A stretch of DNA of 64,000 nucleotides from Trujillonella endophytica (GCF_900110555.1 NZ_FOEE01000010.1:1-64000), one strand, 5' to 3'. Numbered from the stretch's first letter, positions 39,298 to 49,479 are shown. Notes: generated by a model from the sequence alone, not told the origin. Translations and numbers: made by a program.

Positions 39298-39809
39298 CGG
39301 GTCCCGAGCTCCCACGGGTGGGCACCGGCGTCGACGTCCACCCGGTGGAGGCCGGCCGGCCGTGCTGGCTGGCCGGGCTGGAATGGCCCGGTGCCGACGG
39401 CTGCGCCGGGCACTCCGACGGCGACGTGGTCGCCCATGCACTGACCGACGCCGTCCTCTCCGCCGCGGGGCTCGGCGACATCGGCGGCCTGCTCGGCACC
39501 GACGACCCGCGCTGGGCCGGCGCCCGCGGAGCGGCGGTCCTGGAGCACGTCCGCGAGGTGCTGGCCGCGGCCGGCTGGCGGGTGGGCAACGCCTCCGTCC
39601 AGCTGATCGCGCCGTCGCCGAAGCTGGGCCCGCGCCGGGCCGAGGCGGAGGCCGCGCTGTCGGCGGCCCTGGGCGCACCGGTCACCGTCTCGGGCACCAC
39701 GACCGACGGGCTGGGCCTCGTCGGCCGGGGCGAGGGCCGGGCCGCGATCGCCACCGCGCTGGTGGTGCGGGGAGCCACCCCCGCGGGCTCCGTAGACTCC
39801 GCGCAGTGA
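39294..39809 (+). CDS. ispF: 2-C-methyl-D-erythritol 2,4-cyclodiphosphate synthase
   Basis: 171 residues. Forms the cyclic diphosphate in the MEP pathway. [10 protein letters not shown] provides the Asp and His metal ligands, [26 protein letters not shown] is the family signature, and [13 protein letters not shown] closes it. It begins in the ispD stop and its own stop overlaps cysS (GTGA). Its last codons contain a TAGACT box that could start an extra leaderless cysS transcript. Confidence 0.96.
   Translation: MTGPELPRVGTGVDVHPVEAGRPCWLAGLEWPGADGCAGHSDGDVVAHALTDAVLSAAGLGDIGGLLGTDDPRWAGARGAAVLEHVREVLAAAGWRVGNASVQLIAPSPKLGPRRAEAEAALSAALGAPVTVSGTTTDGLGLVGRGEGRAAIATALVVRGATPAGSVDSAQ
39793..39798 (+). 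promoter_or_regulatory. cysS: Possible internal -10 box TAGACT for cysS
   Basis: TAGACT inside the ispF 3' end is seven bases before the cysS GTG, the same geometry as the other leaderless candidates. Confidence 0.4.
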
Positions 39810-41209
39810 GCCTGCGCCTCCACGACACCGCCGCCCGCGCGGTCCGCGAGTTCGAGCCCCTGCGCGCCGGCGAGGTCTCCATGTACGTCTGCGGCCTGAC
39901 GGTGCAGGGGCCACCGCACGTCGGCCACGTGCGGGCGGCGCTGAACTTCGACGTCCTCCGCCGCTGGCTGGTCGCGACCGGGCACCGGGTGACCCTGGTC
40001 CGCAACGTCACCGACGTCGACGACAAGATCCTCACCAAGGCCGCGGCCCACGGCGTGCCGTGGTGGGCCTGGGCCTACGAGAACGAGCTGGCCTGCACCC
40101 GCGCCTACGACGTCCTCGGCGTGCTGCCCCCGACCTACGAGCCGCGCGCCACCGGGCACGTGCCCGAGATGGTCGAGCTGATGCAGCGGCTGATCGAGCG
40201 CGGCCATGCTTACGCCGTCGACGGCGACGTGTACTTCGACGTCCGTTCCTTCGCCGACTACGGCGCCCTGACCGGGCAGCGCCTCGACGACCTGCAGCCG
40301 GCCGCCGACACCGACACCGACGACCGCAAGCACGACCCGCGGGACTTCGCGCTGTGGAAGGGCACCAAGCCCGGGGAGCCGGACACCGCGTCCTGGGCGA
40401 CCCCCTGGGGGCGCGGGCGGCCCGGCTGGCACCTGGAGTGCTCGGCGATGGCCGGCCGGTACCTGGGCGCGGAGTTCGACATCCACGGCGGCGGCCTGGA
40501 CCTGCGCTTCCCGCACCACGAGAACGAGCAGGCCCAGTCGCGCGCGGCGGGCGACGGCTTCGCCCGCTACTGGGTGCACAACGGCTGGGTCACCCTCGGC
40601 GGCGAGAAGATGAGCAAGTCGATGGGCAACACCGCCCTGGTCGACGAGGTCGTCCGGCGCGTCCGCCCCGTCGAGCTGCGCTACTACCTGGTCACCCCGC
40701 ACTACCGGTCGACCATCGAGTTCACCGACGCGGCCCTGCAGGAGGCCGGCGTCGCCTACCGGCGGATCGAGTCCTTCGTCCGCCGGGCGGTCGAGCGGTT
40801 CGGCGACGTCGCCCTCGCCGGCCGGCCGGCCGCCTTCGACGCAGCCATGGACGACGACCTGCGCACCTCGGCCGCGATGGGCGTCGTCCACGACACCGTG
40901 CGCGACGGCAACGGCGCGCTGGACCGCGGGGACGACGCCGCGGCGACCGCCGCGTTGGCCGCCGTCCGCGCGATGCTCGCCGTCCTCGGGCTGGACCCGC
41001 TCGACCCGCGGTGGGCGGGCGCGGGGGGCTCGGACGACCGGCTGACCGAGGTGGCCGACGGCCTGGTGCGACTGGCGCTCGAGCAGCGGCAGGCCGCCCG
41101 CGCCCGCAAGGACTTCACCACCGCCGACGCGGTCCGCGACCAGCTCACCGCCCTCGGTGTGCAGGTCGAGGACACCCCGGCCGGACCCCGATGGGAGCTG
41201 AGCCGCTGA
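39806..41209 (+). CDS. cysS: Cysteinyl-tRNA synthetase
   Basis: 467 residues. The zinc ligand Cys29 lies in [17 protein letters not shown], which also carries the HIGH-type motif (HVGH). [14 protein letters not shown] and HHENEQAQS supply further zinc ligands, and [10 protein letters not shown] holds KMSKS (268-272). A basic C-terminal DALR domain ends the protein. VQGPPHVGH rather than VYDxxHIGH is a small variation. GTG start in the ispF stop. The stop shares one base with the rlmB ATG (TGATG). Confidence 0.96.
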   Translation: MSLRLHDTAARAVREFEPLRAGEVSMYVCGLTVQGPPHVGHVRAALNFDVLRRWLVATGHRVTLVRNVTDVDDKILTKAAAHGVPWWAWAYENELACTRAYDVLGVLPPTYEPRATGHVPEMVELMQRLIERGHAYAVDGDVYFDVRSFADYGALTGQRLDDLQPAADTDTDDRKHDPRDFALWKGTKPGEPDTASWATPWGRGRPGWHLECSAMAGRYLGAEFDIHGGGLDLRFPHHENEQAQSRAAGDGFARYWVHNGWVTLGGEKMSKSMGNTALVDEVVRRVRPVELRYYLVTPHYRSTIEFTDAALQEAGVAYRRIESFVRRAVERFGDVALAGRPAAFDAAMDDDLRTSAAMGVVHDTVRDGNGALDRGDDAAATAALAAVRAMLAVLGLDPLDPRWAGAGGSDDRLTEVADGLVRLALEQRQAARARKDFTTADAVRDQLTALGVQVEDTPAGPRWELSR

Positions 41210-42162
41210 TGGCCGGCAACAGTCAGCGCCGAGGCCGCAGCAGCGGCGCCGGCAAGAAGACGGCCTCGGCCGGGACGGGCGGCAAGAACCGCCGCTCGCT
41301 CGTCGGCCGGGGCGCGACCCCGCCCGCGGAGGCCCGCCACGGCCACCCGGCCCAGCGCAAGGCGCAGGCCGAGGTCCGTCGCCGCACCGAGCGCGACCGC
41401 AGCCGCCAGCGCGCCGAGGAGACGCCCGAGCTCCTGCTCGGCCGCAACCCCGTCGTCGAGGCGCTGCGGGCGGAGATCCCGGCGACCGCGCTCTACGTGG
41501 TCACCGACGCCGGCCGCTCCGACGAGCGGATCACCGAGGCGCTGACGCTGGCCGCCGACCGCGGGCTGCCGCTGCTCGAGGTGGGCAAGGCCGAGTTCGA
41601 CCGGATGTCCAACCACGCGCTGCACCAGGGCATCGGGCTGCAGGTGCCGCCGTACGACTACGCGCACCCCGACGACCTGCTCGACCTGGCCCGCAACTCC
41701 GGCCGGGCGCCGCTGATCGTCGCGATGGACGGCGTGACCGACCCGCGCAACCTCGGTGCCGTGGTGCGGTCGGCCGCGGCGTTCGACGCGCACGGGGTCG
41801 TCGTGCCGCAGCGGCGCGCGGTCGGCATGACCGCCTCGGCCTGGCGCACCAGCGCCGGCGCCGCCGCGCGGCTGCGGGTGGCCCGCGCCGTGAACCTCGC
41901 CCGGGCGCTGGCCTCCTACCAGGACGCCGGCCTGCAGACGGTCGGCCTGGCCGGCGACGGCGACGTGGACCTGCACGACTACGACGGGTTCGCCGATCCC
42001 GTGGCCCTGGTGGTCGGCGCCGAGGGCACCGGGCTGTCGCGGCTGGTGCGCGAGCGCTGCGACGTCGTCGTCCGGATCCCGATCACCCGCGACACCGAGT
42101 CGCTGAACGTCAGCGTCGCCGCGGGCATCGCCCTGTACGCCGCGGCGGCAGCCCGGCGGTGA
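41209..42162 (+). CDS. rlmB: 23S rRNA (guanosine-2'-O-)-methyltransferase RlmB (SpoU/TrmH family)
   Basis: 317 residues. 2'-O-methylates a guanosine in 23S rRNA (G2251 in E. coli). A basic disordered extension of about 70 residues ([13 protein letters not shown]...) precedes the L30e-like substrate domain ([13 protein letters not shown]). The SPOUT knot has [28 protein letters not shown] and [21 protein letters not shown], the three TrmH motifs. The start/stop overlap with cysS is conserved across actinobacteria. Confidence 0.94.
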   Translation: MAGNSQRRGRSSGAGKKTASAGTGGKNRRSLVGRGATPPAEARHGHPAQRKAQAEVRRRTERDRSRQRAEETPELLLGRNPVVEALRAEIPATALYVVTDAGRSDERITEALTLAADRGLPLLEVGKAEFDRMSNHALHQGIGLQVPPYDYAHPDDLLDLARNSGRAPLIVAMDGVTDPRNLGAVVRSAAAFDAHGVVVPQRRAVGMTASAWRTSAGAAARLRVARAVNLARALASYQDAGLQTVGLAGDGDVDLHDYDGFADPVALVVGAEGTGLSRLVRERCDVVVRIPITRDTESLNVSVAAGIALYAAAAARR

Positions 42163-42530
42163 GGCCGGCGACGGCCGAGCGACTGGACCTGCGGCCGCAT
42201 CCGGAGGGCGGCTGGTTCCGGCGGACCTGGGCGTCACCGGCGGCGCTGGACGGCGGCCGGCCCGCGGCGACGGCGATCCTCTTCCTGCTGGCGCCCGGCG
42301 AGCGGTCGGCACCGCACGCCGTCGACGCCGACGAGCTGTGGCTGTGGCACGGACCGGGCACGCTGACGCTGCGGGTCGGCGCGGACACCGTGCTCCTGGG
42401 GCCGGACCGGCCGCAAGCGCTGGTGCCGGCGGGCGTCGAGCAGGCCGCCGAGCCGGGCGCCGACGAGGTGCTGGTCAGCTGCGTGGTCAGCCCGGGCTTC
42501 GAGTGGGGCGGCTTCCGGCTCAGCCGATGA
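42159..42530 (+). CDS. Cupin-fold protein, DUF985 family
   Basis: 123 residues. [16 protein letters not shown] at the N-terminus, then [30 protein letters not shown] and GVEQAAE are DUF985/cupin_5 signatures; the His and Glu of the cupin motif would bind a metal. No enzymatic activity can be assigned. The GTG start overlaps the rlmB stop. Its 3' end overlaps the convergent DUF445 gene by 11 bases, which is unusual. Confidence 0.85.
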   Translation: MRPATAERLDLRPHPEGGWFRRTWASPAALDGGRPAATAILFLLAPGERSAPHAVDADELWLWHGPGTLTLRVGADTVLLGPDRPQALVPAGVEQAAEPGADEVLVSCVVSPGFEWGGFRLSR

Positions 42531-43800
42531 GCTGGGCGACGGTGTAGATGACCAGGCCGGCGAGGCCGCCGACGACGGTGCCGTTGATGCGGATGAACTG
42601 CAGGTCCCGGCCGACCTGGAGCTCGATGCGGCGGCTGGTCTCCTCGGTGTCCCAGCGGGCGACGGTGCTGCCCACGACGTCGGCGAGGTCACCGGAGAAC
42701 CGCTCGACCAGGTAGCCGATCGCCCGGCGGGTCTGCCGCTGCACCAGCTCGCGGGTCGTGGCGTCGGTCTGCAGCAGCCGGGCGCCGTCCCGGATGAGCA
42801 CGGTGACCCGGGCCCGCAGCTCCGAGTCGGGGTCGGCGGCGGCCGCCATGAACGCGTTCTTGGCGTTGCTCCACAGCGACGCCGACCAGGCGCGGATGGC
42901 CGGGTGCTCTAGCAGGTCCTTCTTGAACTCCTCGACCCGAGCCGCCGTCGCCTCGTCGGTGCGCAGCGCGTGCACGTAGGCGCGCAGCCGGGCGTCGTAG
43001 ACCCGCCGCAGCTCGTGGTGCCGGTCGGCGCCGACCTCCTCGAAGAACTGCTGCACCCCGGCGAAGGCGCGGTCGAAGATCCGGTCGTCGACCCAGTCGG
43101 GCACCCAGGCGGGCGAGGCGTCGCCGAGCTGGGCCCGGAAGACGACGCGGTTCTCCTCCAGGAAGCGGGCCATGTAGCGCAGCGCCGCCGACAGCACCTC
43201 CTGGTGCCGGTCGCCGTCGACGACGAGCTCCAGGACCCGCGCCAGCACGGGGGCGGCCGGGGTCTCGTGCAGCTTGCGATCGACCAGCGCCGCGACGGCG
43301 GGCTCGACGTCCTCGTCGCGCAGCAGGTCCGTCAGGCCCGACAGCGCCGCGGCGGCGTCCCCGGCGAGGCGCTCGGCCCGCCCGGGGGCGTCGAGGAACG
43401 CGCCGATCCGCCCGGGGACGTCGACGGTGGCCAGCTTCTCCTCGACCACCGCGCGGGTCAGGAAGTTCTCCTGGACGAAGGCGCCGAGGCTCGAGCCGAT
43501 CTGGTCCTTCTTGCGCGGGATGATCGCGGTGTGCGGGATGGGCAGCCGCAGCGGGTGCCGGAACAGCGCGGTGACGGCGAACCAGTCGGCCAGCGCGCCG
43601 ACCATCGAGGCCTCGGCCGTCGCCCGCACGTAGCCCACCCACGCGCCTGCGTCCTCGCCGACGAGGACGCAGGCGAGGAAGACGGCGGCGGCGACCAGGA
43701 ACAGGCCGGTCGCCAGCCGCTTCATCGTCGCGAGGTCGCGCGCCCGCTGCGGATCGTCGAGGGAACCGGCCAGCGGCGCGGTCGGGCGGGTGGCCGGCAC
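42520..43800 (-). CDS. DUF445 membrane protein
   Basis: 426 residues. An N-terminal membrane helix (about 27-46) is followed by MVGALADWFAVTALFRHPLRLPIPHTAIIPRKKDQIG, the DUF445 signature, then a long helical domain and a C-terminal membrane helix ([19 protein letters not shown]). The function of the family is not known to me. The GTG start at 43800 has no strong Shine-Dalgarno. It lies 79 bases downstream of the protease gene on the same strand. Confidence 0.88.
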   Translation of the reverse strand: MPATRPTAPLAGSLDDPQRARDLATMKRLATGLFLVAAAVFLACVLVGEDAGAWVGYVRATAEASMVGALADWFAVTALFRHPLRLPIPHTAIIPRKKDQIGSSLGAFVQENFLTRAVVEEKLATVDVPGRIGAFLDAPGRAERLAGDAAAALSGLTDLLRDEDVEPAVAALVDRKLHETPAAPVLARVLELVVDGDRHQEVLSAALRYMARFLEENRVVFRAQLGDASPAWVPDWVDDRIFDRAFAGVQQFFEEVGADRHHELRRVYDARLRAYVHALRTDEATAARVEEFKKDLLEHPAIRAWSASLWSNAKNAFMAAAADPDSELRARVTVLIRDGARLLQTDATTRELVQRQTRRAIGYLVERFSGDLADVVGSTVARWDTEETSRRIELQVGRDLQFIRINGTVVGGLAGLVIYTVAQLIG

Positions 43801-43879
43801 GGATCGACCCTATGCACCGCCCGGCCCCCGCGCAGCGCCCCGCCGCGAGCGCGCGGGCGGCCGGGGCGCGGGGCACCGC

Positions 43880-45154
43880 TCAGCCGGCGGCGGTGCCCAG
43901 GGTCACGTCGACGGTGGTCGTCCCGCCGTCCCGCCGGACCGTCAGCGCGACCACCTCGCCGGGCGCGTGGCTGCGGACGGCGGCGGTCAGCTCGGTGGAG
44001 GTGGTGACCGGCCGGTCGCCGACCGCGGTGACCACGTCGCCGGCGGTCAGCCCGGCGCCGGCCGCGGGGGAACCGGGCTGCACCTGGACGACCTGGGCGC
44101 CGGTGCCGACCTCCTCGCTGCCGTCGGTGCGGGCGCTGACCCCGAGGTAGGCGGTGTCGGCCGTGCCGTCGGTGATGATCTCCTCGGCGATCCGCTGGGC
44201 GGTGTTGCTCGGGATCGCGAAGCCGACGCCGATGCTGCCGCTCTGCGCGGAGCCCGGGGCGCCGGAGGCCACGGTGGCGATCGCGGTGTTGATGCCGATG
44301 ACCTCGCCGGAGGCGTTCACCAGGGCCCCGCCGGAGTTGCCGGGGTTGATCGCGGCGTCGGTCTGCAGCGCGTCGAGGACCGTGGCGTCACCCTCGGTGG
44401 AACCGGTGGAGACCGCGCGGCCGGTCGCGCTGACGATCCCGTCGGTCACCGTGTCGGACAGCCCCAGCGGTGCGCCGATCGCGACCGCGAGGTCACCGAC
44501 CTGCACGTCGTCGGAGTCGGCGAACTCGGCCGGGATCAGGTCCCGCGCTCCGTCGAGCTGGAGCACGGCCAGGTCCGAGGTGGGGTCGGTGCCGACGACG
44601 GTGGCGTCGTAGACCGTGCCGTCGGAGGTGCGCACCTGGACCGACGCGTCGGAGGTGCTGCCGTCGAGGCTCACCACGTGGTTGTTGGTGAGCACGTAGC
44701 CGTCGTCGGTGACGACGACGCCGGAGCCGCTGCCGCTGGACGAGCCGCTGCTCACGTACACGGTCACCACGCTCGGGGAGGCCTTCGCGGCGGCCGCGGT
44801 GACCGCGGTGGCGTTCTCCGGGTCGGTGATGGTGACCGCCTGCGCGGCGACCGGTGCGGCGCCGCCGCTGCCCGTGGCGTCGTCGGTCAGCGCGACCACG
44901 CCGGCCCCCGCCCCGCCGCCGATCAGCGCACCCGCGACCAGCCCGGCGACGCCGATCCGCAGCCGGCCGGCCCGCCGTGCGGGAGCTGCCGCCGGCGGGG
45001 GTGCGAGGTGCTGCAGGACGGGCGAGGCGGGGGCGTGCCAGGCCGGCTGCGGCGGTGCGGGGGGCGCCGGCGTCGTCCACACCGGGGGGACGTGGCCGGG
45101 CGGCACCGGGCCGGGCGCCGGCCGATGCGGGGTCGTGGGGGTCTGGTCGTCCAT
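43880..45154 (-). CDS. HtrA/DegP-like S1C serine protease with PDZ domain
   Basis: 424 residues. A Pro-rich cytoplasmic N-terminus of about 70 residues and one membrane helix (about 72-92) put the protease outside the membrane. The catalytic His159 is in LTNNHVV, the Asp in PTSDLAVL and the Ser in INPGNSGGAL; a PDZ domain follows (VQPGSPAAGAGLTAGDVVTAVG). The ATG at 45154 was chosen for GGAGGAGG upstream; the longer frame to 45259 lacks a signal. Likely role: envelope protein quality control. Confidence 0.93.
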   Translation of the reverse strand: MDDQTPTTPHRPAPGPVPPGHVPPVWTTPAPPAPPQPAWHAPASPVLQHLAPPPAAAPARRAGRLRIGVAGLVAGALIGGGAGAGVVALTDDATGSGGAAPVAAQAVTITDPENATAVTAAAAKASPSVVTVYVSSGSSSGSGSGVVVTDDGYVLTNNHVVSLDGSTSDASVQVRTSDGTVYDATVVGTDPTSDLAVLQLDGARDLIPAEFADSDDVQVGDLAVAIGAPLGLSDTVTDGIVSATGRAVSTGSTEGDATVLDALQTDAAINPGNSGGALVNASGEVIGINTAIATVASGAPGSAQSGSIGVGFAIPSNTAQRIAEEIITDGTADTAYLGVSARTDGSEEVGTGAQVVQVQPGSPAAGAGLTAGDVVTAVGDRPVTTSTELTAAVRSHAPGEVVALTVRRDGGTTTVDVTLGTAAG

Positions 45155-45390
45155 CGTCGCTTCCTCCTCCGGATGCGGCCTCCGCCGCTCCGGGGACCAC
45201 GGTCGGCCCGCCCCCTCCCGCGGGGCTGGGCGCGGGCTGTGAGCTCCCTGGGACGACACGCCGCCGGAGCCGACACGCCGTCGGTCCGGTGTGGCGGAGG
45301 AGGGGGTGTGGGTAGGGCGCCGGCTCCGAGCAACCGTCCCGGCGATCCCGCTCGGTTCCCGACCCGCCCCGTCCCTCCGGAGGCCGTCTC

Positions 45391-46098
45391 GTGTCGTCCC
45401 GCGGTCTGCTCGCGCGCTGCCTCCTCTGCACAGCGCTGGTCGTCGTCGCTGCGCTCGCCCTCGTCGGCGGGCTGTCCCTGCGCCCTGCCGGGCTCCTCGC
45501 GGTGGGACTCGCCGCCGTCGTGACCGGAGCGCTCGCCGCGGGCATCGCCCGCGAGTCCTCGGACGAGGACCTGCGGGCGACCGTCGAGGCGACCTGGCAG
45601 ACCGCCGCGGTCACGGTCGCGGTGCTCCTGGTGCTCTCCGGCGTCGCCGCGATCGCCGGCGCGCTGGCGACGGCGCTCGTCGGGGGCGTGGCCGGAGTGG
45701 TGGGTGTCGGCATCTGGCTGGTGCGCAGCAACCCGTCGCGCCCGGAGCGGTCCGCCGCGCCGGCGCCGGCCCCGCAGGCGCCCGTCGGGCAGGCCCCGCC
45801 GACCCCGGCCGCCCGCCCCACGGTGGTGGCCGGCAACGTCGCCGCGGACCCCGCACCCCTGAGCCGGCTGCCGGTCGACGCGCTCGGCCGCGAGTGGGTG
45901 GCGACGTCGGCGGCGCTCGGGGCGCACCTGGACCCGCGGTCGCGGCAGGCGATCGTGGCGCGCCGGGCGGCCGTGCTGGACGAGCTGGAGCGGCGGGATC
46001 CGGTCGGCTTCGCGCGCTGGCTGGCCGCGGGCCCCCTGTCGGCCACCGACCCGGCGCGCTACTTCCGCGCCGGGGCCACGGGCAGCGACACCGCCTGA
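45391..46098 (+). CDS. Membrane protein of unknown function
   Basis: 235 residues. Three to four hydrophobic helices in the first 115 residues (signal-like first segment, then VAVLLVLSGVAAIAG and LVGGVAGVVGVGIWLV) are followed by a Pro/Ala-rich linker and a soluble C-terminal region, REWVATSAALGAHLDPRSRQAIVARRAAVLDELERRDPVGFARWLA, which reads as two amphipathic helices. I do not recognise the family. The GTG start has GGAGG seven bases upstream. It is divergent from the protease gene; the 236-base gap contains no convincing promoter. Confidence 0.7.
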   Translation: MSSRGLLARCLLCTALVVVAALALVGGLSLRPAGLLAVGLAAVVTGALAAGIARESSDEDLRATVEATWQTAAVTVAVLLVLSGVAAIAGALATALVGGVAGVVGVGIWLVRSNPSRPERSAAPAPAPQAPVGQAPPTPAARPTVVAGNVAADPAPLSRLPVDALGREWVATSAALGAHLDPRSRQAIVARRAAVLDELERRDPVGFARWLAAGPLSATDPARYFRAGATGSDTA

Positions 46099-46218
46099 GC
46101 CCGGCCGGCCGGGCCGCTCGGGGGCGGTGCGTCGGACGGGACCTGCGTCCCTGGCAGGGGCCGCTGCCCGGCGGGACAGTGGGCCGCCACGGGGTCCACT
46201 CCGCCAGGGGGAGGAGCC

Positions 46219-47274
46219 ATGGCCGTGGACGAGGCCAAGCTCGACGACCTGCTCGGTCGGTTCGTCGTGGACGTGGGAGCGAGCTTCCAGGCACTGGGCG
46301 CGGCGCTCGGGGACCGGCTCGGGCTCTACCGGGCGCTCCTGGCCGTGATGCCGGCCGAACCCGGGGACGTCGCCCGGGAGGCGGGCGTCAGCGAGCGGTA
46401 CGTGCGCGAGTGGCTGGCCGCACAGGCCGCGGGCGGCTACGTCACCTACGACCCGGAGAGCGAGCGCTTCTCCCTCACCGAGGAGCAGGCGTTCGTGCTC
46501 GCCGACCCGGACGGCATGCAGGCGGCCGCGGCCTTCCTCATCCCGCTCGCCACAGCCGTCAACATCGACCGGATCGCCGAAGCCGTCCGCACCGGCGAGG
46601 GCTTTCCCTGGCACGCGCATGACCCGAGGTTGTTCGAGGGGACCGAGCGGTTCTTCCGGCCGGGTTACGTCGCCAACCTCGTGTCCTCGTGGATCCCGGC
46701 GCTGGACGGCGTGGAGGCCAAGCTGCGCGCGGGGGCCCGGGTCGCCGACGTGGGGTGCGGCCACGGCTCCTCGACGCTGCTGCTGGCCGCGGCGTACCCC
46801 ACCTCACAGATCGTCGGTTTCGACTACCACGCACCCTCGGTCGAACAGGCCCGCAAGCGCGCGGTCGACGCCGGGCTCGCCGACCGGGTCTCGTTCGAGG
46901 TGGCGAGCGCCGCCGACTTCCCGGGCGGGGGCTACGACCTGGTGGCGATCTTCGACGCCCTGCACGACATGCCCGGGCCGCTCGCGGCGGCACGGCGCGT
47001 CCGCGAATCCCTCGCCGACGACGGGACCTTCCTCCTGGTCGAGCCGTACGCCAACGACCGGCTCGAGGACAACCTCAACCCCGTCGGCCGGCTCTACTAC
47101 GGGGCGTCGACGGTGATCTGCGTGGCGCACTCGATGACGGAGGAGCCGAGGACCGCGCTCGGCGCCCAGGCCGGGGAGGCGCGGCTCGCCGAGCTGCTGG
47201 GCGAGGCTGGGTTCAGCCGCGTGCGGCGGGCCACGCAGACACCCTTCAACCTCGTGCTCGAGGCCCGCCGCTGA
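46219..47274 (+). CDS. SAM-dependent methyltransferase with N-terminal winged-helix domain
   Basis: 351 residues. The first 90 or so residues resemble the dimerisation/winged-helix part of O-methyltransferase-like proteins (EAGVSERYVREWLAAQAAGGYVTYD). The class I core begins with VADVGCGHGSST (about residues 175-184), followed by GFDYHAPSVEQARKRA and FDALHDMPGP. Proteins of this layout are often annotated as transcriptional regulators or methyltransferases; the substrate is unknown. ATG with GGGGGAGGAG immediately upstream, an unusually strong ribosome binding site. Confidence 0.88.
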   Translation: MAVDEAKLDDLLGRFVVDVGASFQALGAALGDRLGLYRALLAVMPAEPGDVAREAGVSERYVREWLAAQAAGGYVTYDPESERFSLTEEQAFVLADPDGMQAAAAFLIPLATAVNIDRIAEAVRTGEGFPWHAHDPRLFEGTERFFRPGYVANLVSSWIPALDGVEAKLRAGARVADVGCGHGSSTLLLAAAYPTSQIVGFDYHAPSVEQARKRAVDAGLADRVSFEVASAADFPGGGYDLVAIFDALHDMPGPLAAARRVRESLADDGTFLLVEPYANDRLEDNLNPVGRLYYGASTVICVAHSMTEEPRTALGAQAGEARLAELLGEAGFSRVRRATQTPFNLVLEARR

Positions 47275-47455
47275 GGGACAGGGGGGCGACGACCGACGCG
47301 GACGCCCGGGACGTGCGACGGACAGCCGTCCTTCCCCGATGCGGGAGCACGCGCCGGCGGTGCAGAGGACGCCCGGAGCGCCATCCCGGCGCACGCCGCG
47401 GAGATCGTCCCCGCGCTGTCCCTATCCTTGACCCCGGGGCCTGTACCCAAGTCCC

Positions 47456-47528
47456 GCCGGCGTGGCGCAATTGGTAGCGCACCCGACTTGTAATCGGGCG
47501 GTTAGGGGTTCGAGTCCCCTCGTCGGCT
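47456..47528 (+). tRNA. tRNA-Thr (anticodon TGT)
   Basis: 73 bases forming a full cloverleaf. The acceptor stem is GCCGGCG/CGTCGGC with one G-U pair, the anticodon stem CCCGA/TCGGG closes the loop CTTGTAA (anticodon TGT, reads ACA), and the T arm contains GGTTCGAGTCC. The discriminator base is T and CCA is not encoded. A TATCCT box lies about 30 bases upstream within the 181-base gap after the methyltransferase gene. Confidence 0.95.
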
Positions 47529-47531
47529 CAG

Positions 47532-49037
47532 CTACAGCCTCGGTGCCCGGTCGAGGAGCTCCGGCAGCCCGGTGCGCACCGTCTTGCCCATCCCGTTGAG
47601 CGGCAGGGCCGGCGTCCGCGCCCACACCTGCGGGATCTTGTAGCGCGCGAGGCGCTCGGCGCAGTACGCGGCGAGCGCGGCCCCGGTCACGCCCTCGGCG
47701 GCCGGGACGACGAGCGCGGCCACCCGCTCGCCCAGCCGCTCGTCCGGCACGCCGAGGACGGCGACGGCGGCCACGCCCGGGTGCGCGAGCAGCACCGCCT
47801 CGACCTCGGCCGGATAGACGTTGGCCCCGCCCCGGACGATCGTCAGCTTCTTCCGGTCGACCATGGTGAGCCAGCCGTCGGCGTCGACGGATCCGACGTC
47901 CCCGGTCATCAGCGGTCCGGCCGGCAGCGGCCGCAGCACGCCGTCCGCCCAGTGGCCCAGCGGCGGGCGCCACCGGCCGGCCCACGGCCCGCCCGGCGCC
48001 GGCAGCAGGCCCAGCTCGCCGGTCGCGCCCGGCTCGAGCCGGACCCCGCCGTCGTCGTACGCCGCGACGTCCAGGTGCGGCAGCACCCGGCCGCTGGCGG
48101 CGCTCCGGTGGTCCCCGCTGACCGGGTCGATGGCGACCACCGTCGGTGCCTCGGACAGCCCGTAGGTCGCGGTCACCGGCACGCCGTGCGTGTCGGCGAA
48201 CGCGGCGCGGACGTGCTCGGGACACGTGCCGCCGCCGGTCCAGGCCTCGGTCAGCGAGCCGAGGTCGGCGTCCGGACGGCGGGCGAGGTCGAACAGTTGT
48301 GCCGGCGCCCCGTTCCACACCGTGATCCGCTCCGCCGCGATCGCCGCGGCGATCGCGCCGGGGTCCCGGGTGTCGAGCACGATCGAGCACCCGCCCGCGT
48401 AGGTCGCGGCGAGCGTCGACAGCACGAGCATGTTGAGGATCGTGAACGGCAGCCCGTCGCCCTTGCGCAGCCCGGCGTCCCATCCGCGGGTGGCGGCCAG
48501 CACCTCGGCCGGCAGCAGCAGGTTGGCCTGGCTGTGCACCACGGCCTTCGGTGCGCCGGTCGTGCCGCTGGAGAAGGCGATGCCGGCGGGTGCGAGCGGA
48601 TCGACGCCGACCGCGGGCGGGGCAGGTGCGGCGGCGACGTGCTGCCGCCAGCGACGCAGGCCCACGACGGCCGGGCCGTCGACCTCGCAGGCCGGACCGG
48701 CGAGGAAGACCCGGGGGGTGCAGACGTCGACGAGTGCCTGCTGCTCGGCGGCGGTGAGCGCCTCGCCGATCCCGGCCCACACCGCGCCGATCCGCTGCGA
48801 GCCGTGGAAGGCGACCACCACGTCGAGGTCGTTGGGCAGGCACGCGGCGACGCGGTCCCCGGGCCGCACCCCCAGCGCGTGGAGCGCGCCGGCGGCCGCG
48901 TCGGCGCGGCGGTCGAGGTCGGCGTAGGAGAGGGTGCCGCCGCGGGCGACGAGGGCGGGCCGGTCCGGATGCCGGGACGCCGCGGCCCGCAGCACGCCGC
49001 CGACGGTCGGGCTGCCGTCTCCGGCCGGTCGCCTCAC
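47532..49037 (-). CDS. AMP-binding acyl-CoA synthetase (ANL superfamily)
   Basis: 501 residues. IAFSSGTTGAPKAVVHSQ is the ATP loop (A3), ATYGLSEAPT the A5 motif, TGDVGSVDADGWLTMVDRKKLTIVRGG the A7/A8 hinge and LNGMGKTVR the C-terminal A10 lysine. It activates a carboxylic acid as acyl-AMP and then acyl-CoA. It is somewhat short, and the chain length or aromatic nature of the acid is not evident. GTG start at 49037, 15 bases after the DUF5313 stop, so the two are probably one transcript. Its stop is next to the tRNA gene. Confidence 0.9.
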   Translation of the reverse strand: MRRPAGDGSPTVGGVLRAAASRHPDRPALVARGGTLSYADLDRRADAAAGALHALGVRPGDRVAACLPNDLDVVVAFHGSQRIGAVWAGIGEALTAAEQQALVDVCTPRVFLAGPACEVDGPAVVGLRRWRQHVAAAPAPPAVGVDPLAPAGIAFSSGTTGAPKAVVHSQANLLLPAEVLAATRGWDAGLRKGDGLPFTILNMLVLSTLAATYAGGCSIVLDTRDPGAIAAAIAAERITVWNGAPAQLFDLARRPDADLGSLTEAWTGGGTCPEHVRAAFADTHGVPVTATYGLSEAPTVVAIDPVSGDHRSAASGRVLPHLDVAAYDDGGVRLEPGATGELGLLPAPGGPWAGRWRPPLGHWADGVLRPLPAGPLMTGDVGSVDADGWLTMVDRKKLTIVRGGANVYPAEVEAVLLAHPGVAAVAVLGVPDERLGERVAALVVPAAEGVTGAALAAYCAERLARYKIPQVWARTPALPLNGMGKTVRTGLPELLDRAPRL

Positions 49038-49052
49038 GGACGTCAGGCTCTC

Positions 49053-49472
49053 TCAGTCGAAGCTGCCCGCGCCACCCTCGCGGTAGGGCGCCCGGCGCTC
49101 GGTCCGCGCCCGTTCGATCCGTTCCTCGCGCAGCGCGGCCGCCGTCCCCGGCGCGTAGCCGGCCTTGGCGACCCGGTGCTCGGTGGTCTCGACCATGAAA
49201 GCCAGGGAGAACATCAGGCCGATGAGCAGCCCGCCGAGCGCGGCCGAGAGGCGGTAGGCCAGCGGCACCGGAACGACGAGGCACGCGACCACCAGCGGCA
49301 GCATCTGGACCACCGCGCGGGTCATGTGCCGGCGGATCCACCCCGGCTCCGTGGTGTCGGCCAGCACCCACGGCGCGAAGCGCTCCGGAAGGCCGCCGCC
49401 CAGGGCGTACCGGAGCCACCGGAGGGCCCCCGGCCGGGGCGCGGCCGGCGGCGCCTGCTGCCGTGCGTGCAC
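49053..49472 (-). CDS. DUF5313 membrane protein
   Basis: 139 residues. LRWLRYALGGGLPERFAPWVLADTT, then two membrane helices (about 57-100) and FMVETTEHRVAKAGY match the DUF5313 family of actinobacteria. The function is unknown. The GTG at 49472 is seven bases after a TACCGT box and has no properly spaced Shine-Dalgarno, so it may be leaderless. Both ends are soluble and basic. Confidence 0.82.
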   Translation of the reverse strand: MHARQQAPPAAPRPGALRWLRYALGGGLPERFAPWVLADTTEPGWIRRHMTRAVVQMLPLVVACLVVPVPLAYRLSAALGGLLIGLMFSLAFMVETTEHRVAKAGYAPGTAAALREERIERARTERRAPYREGGAGSFD

Positions 49473-49479
49473 GCCTCCG

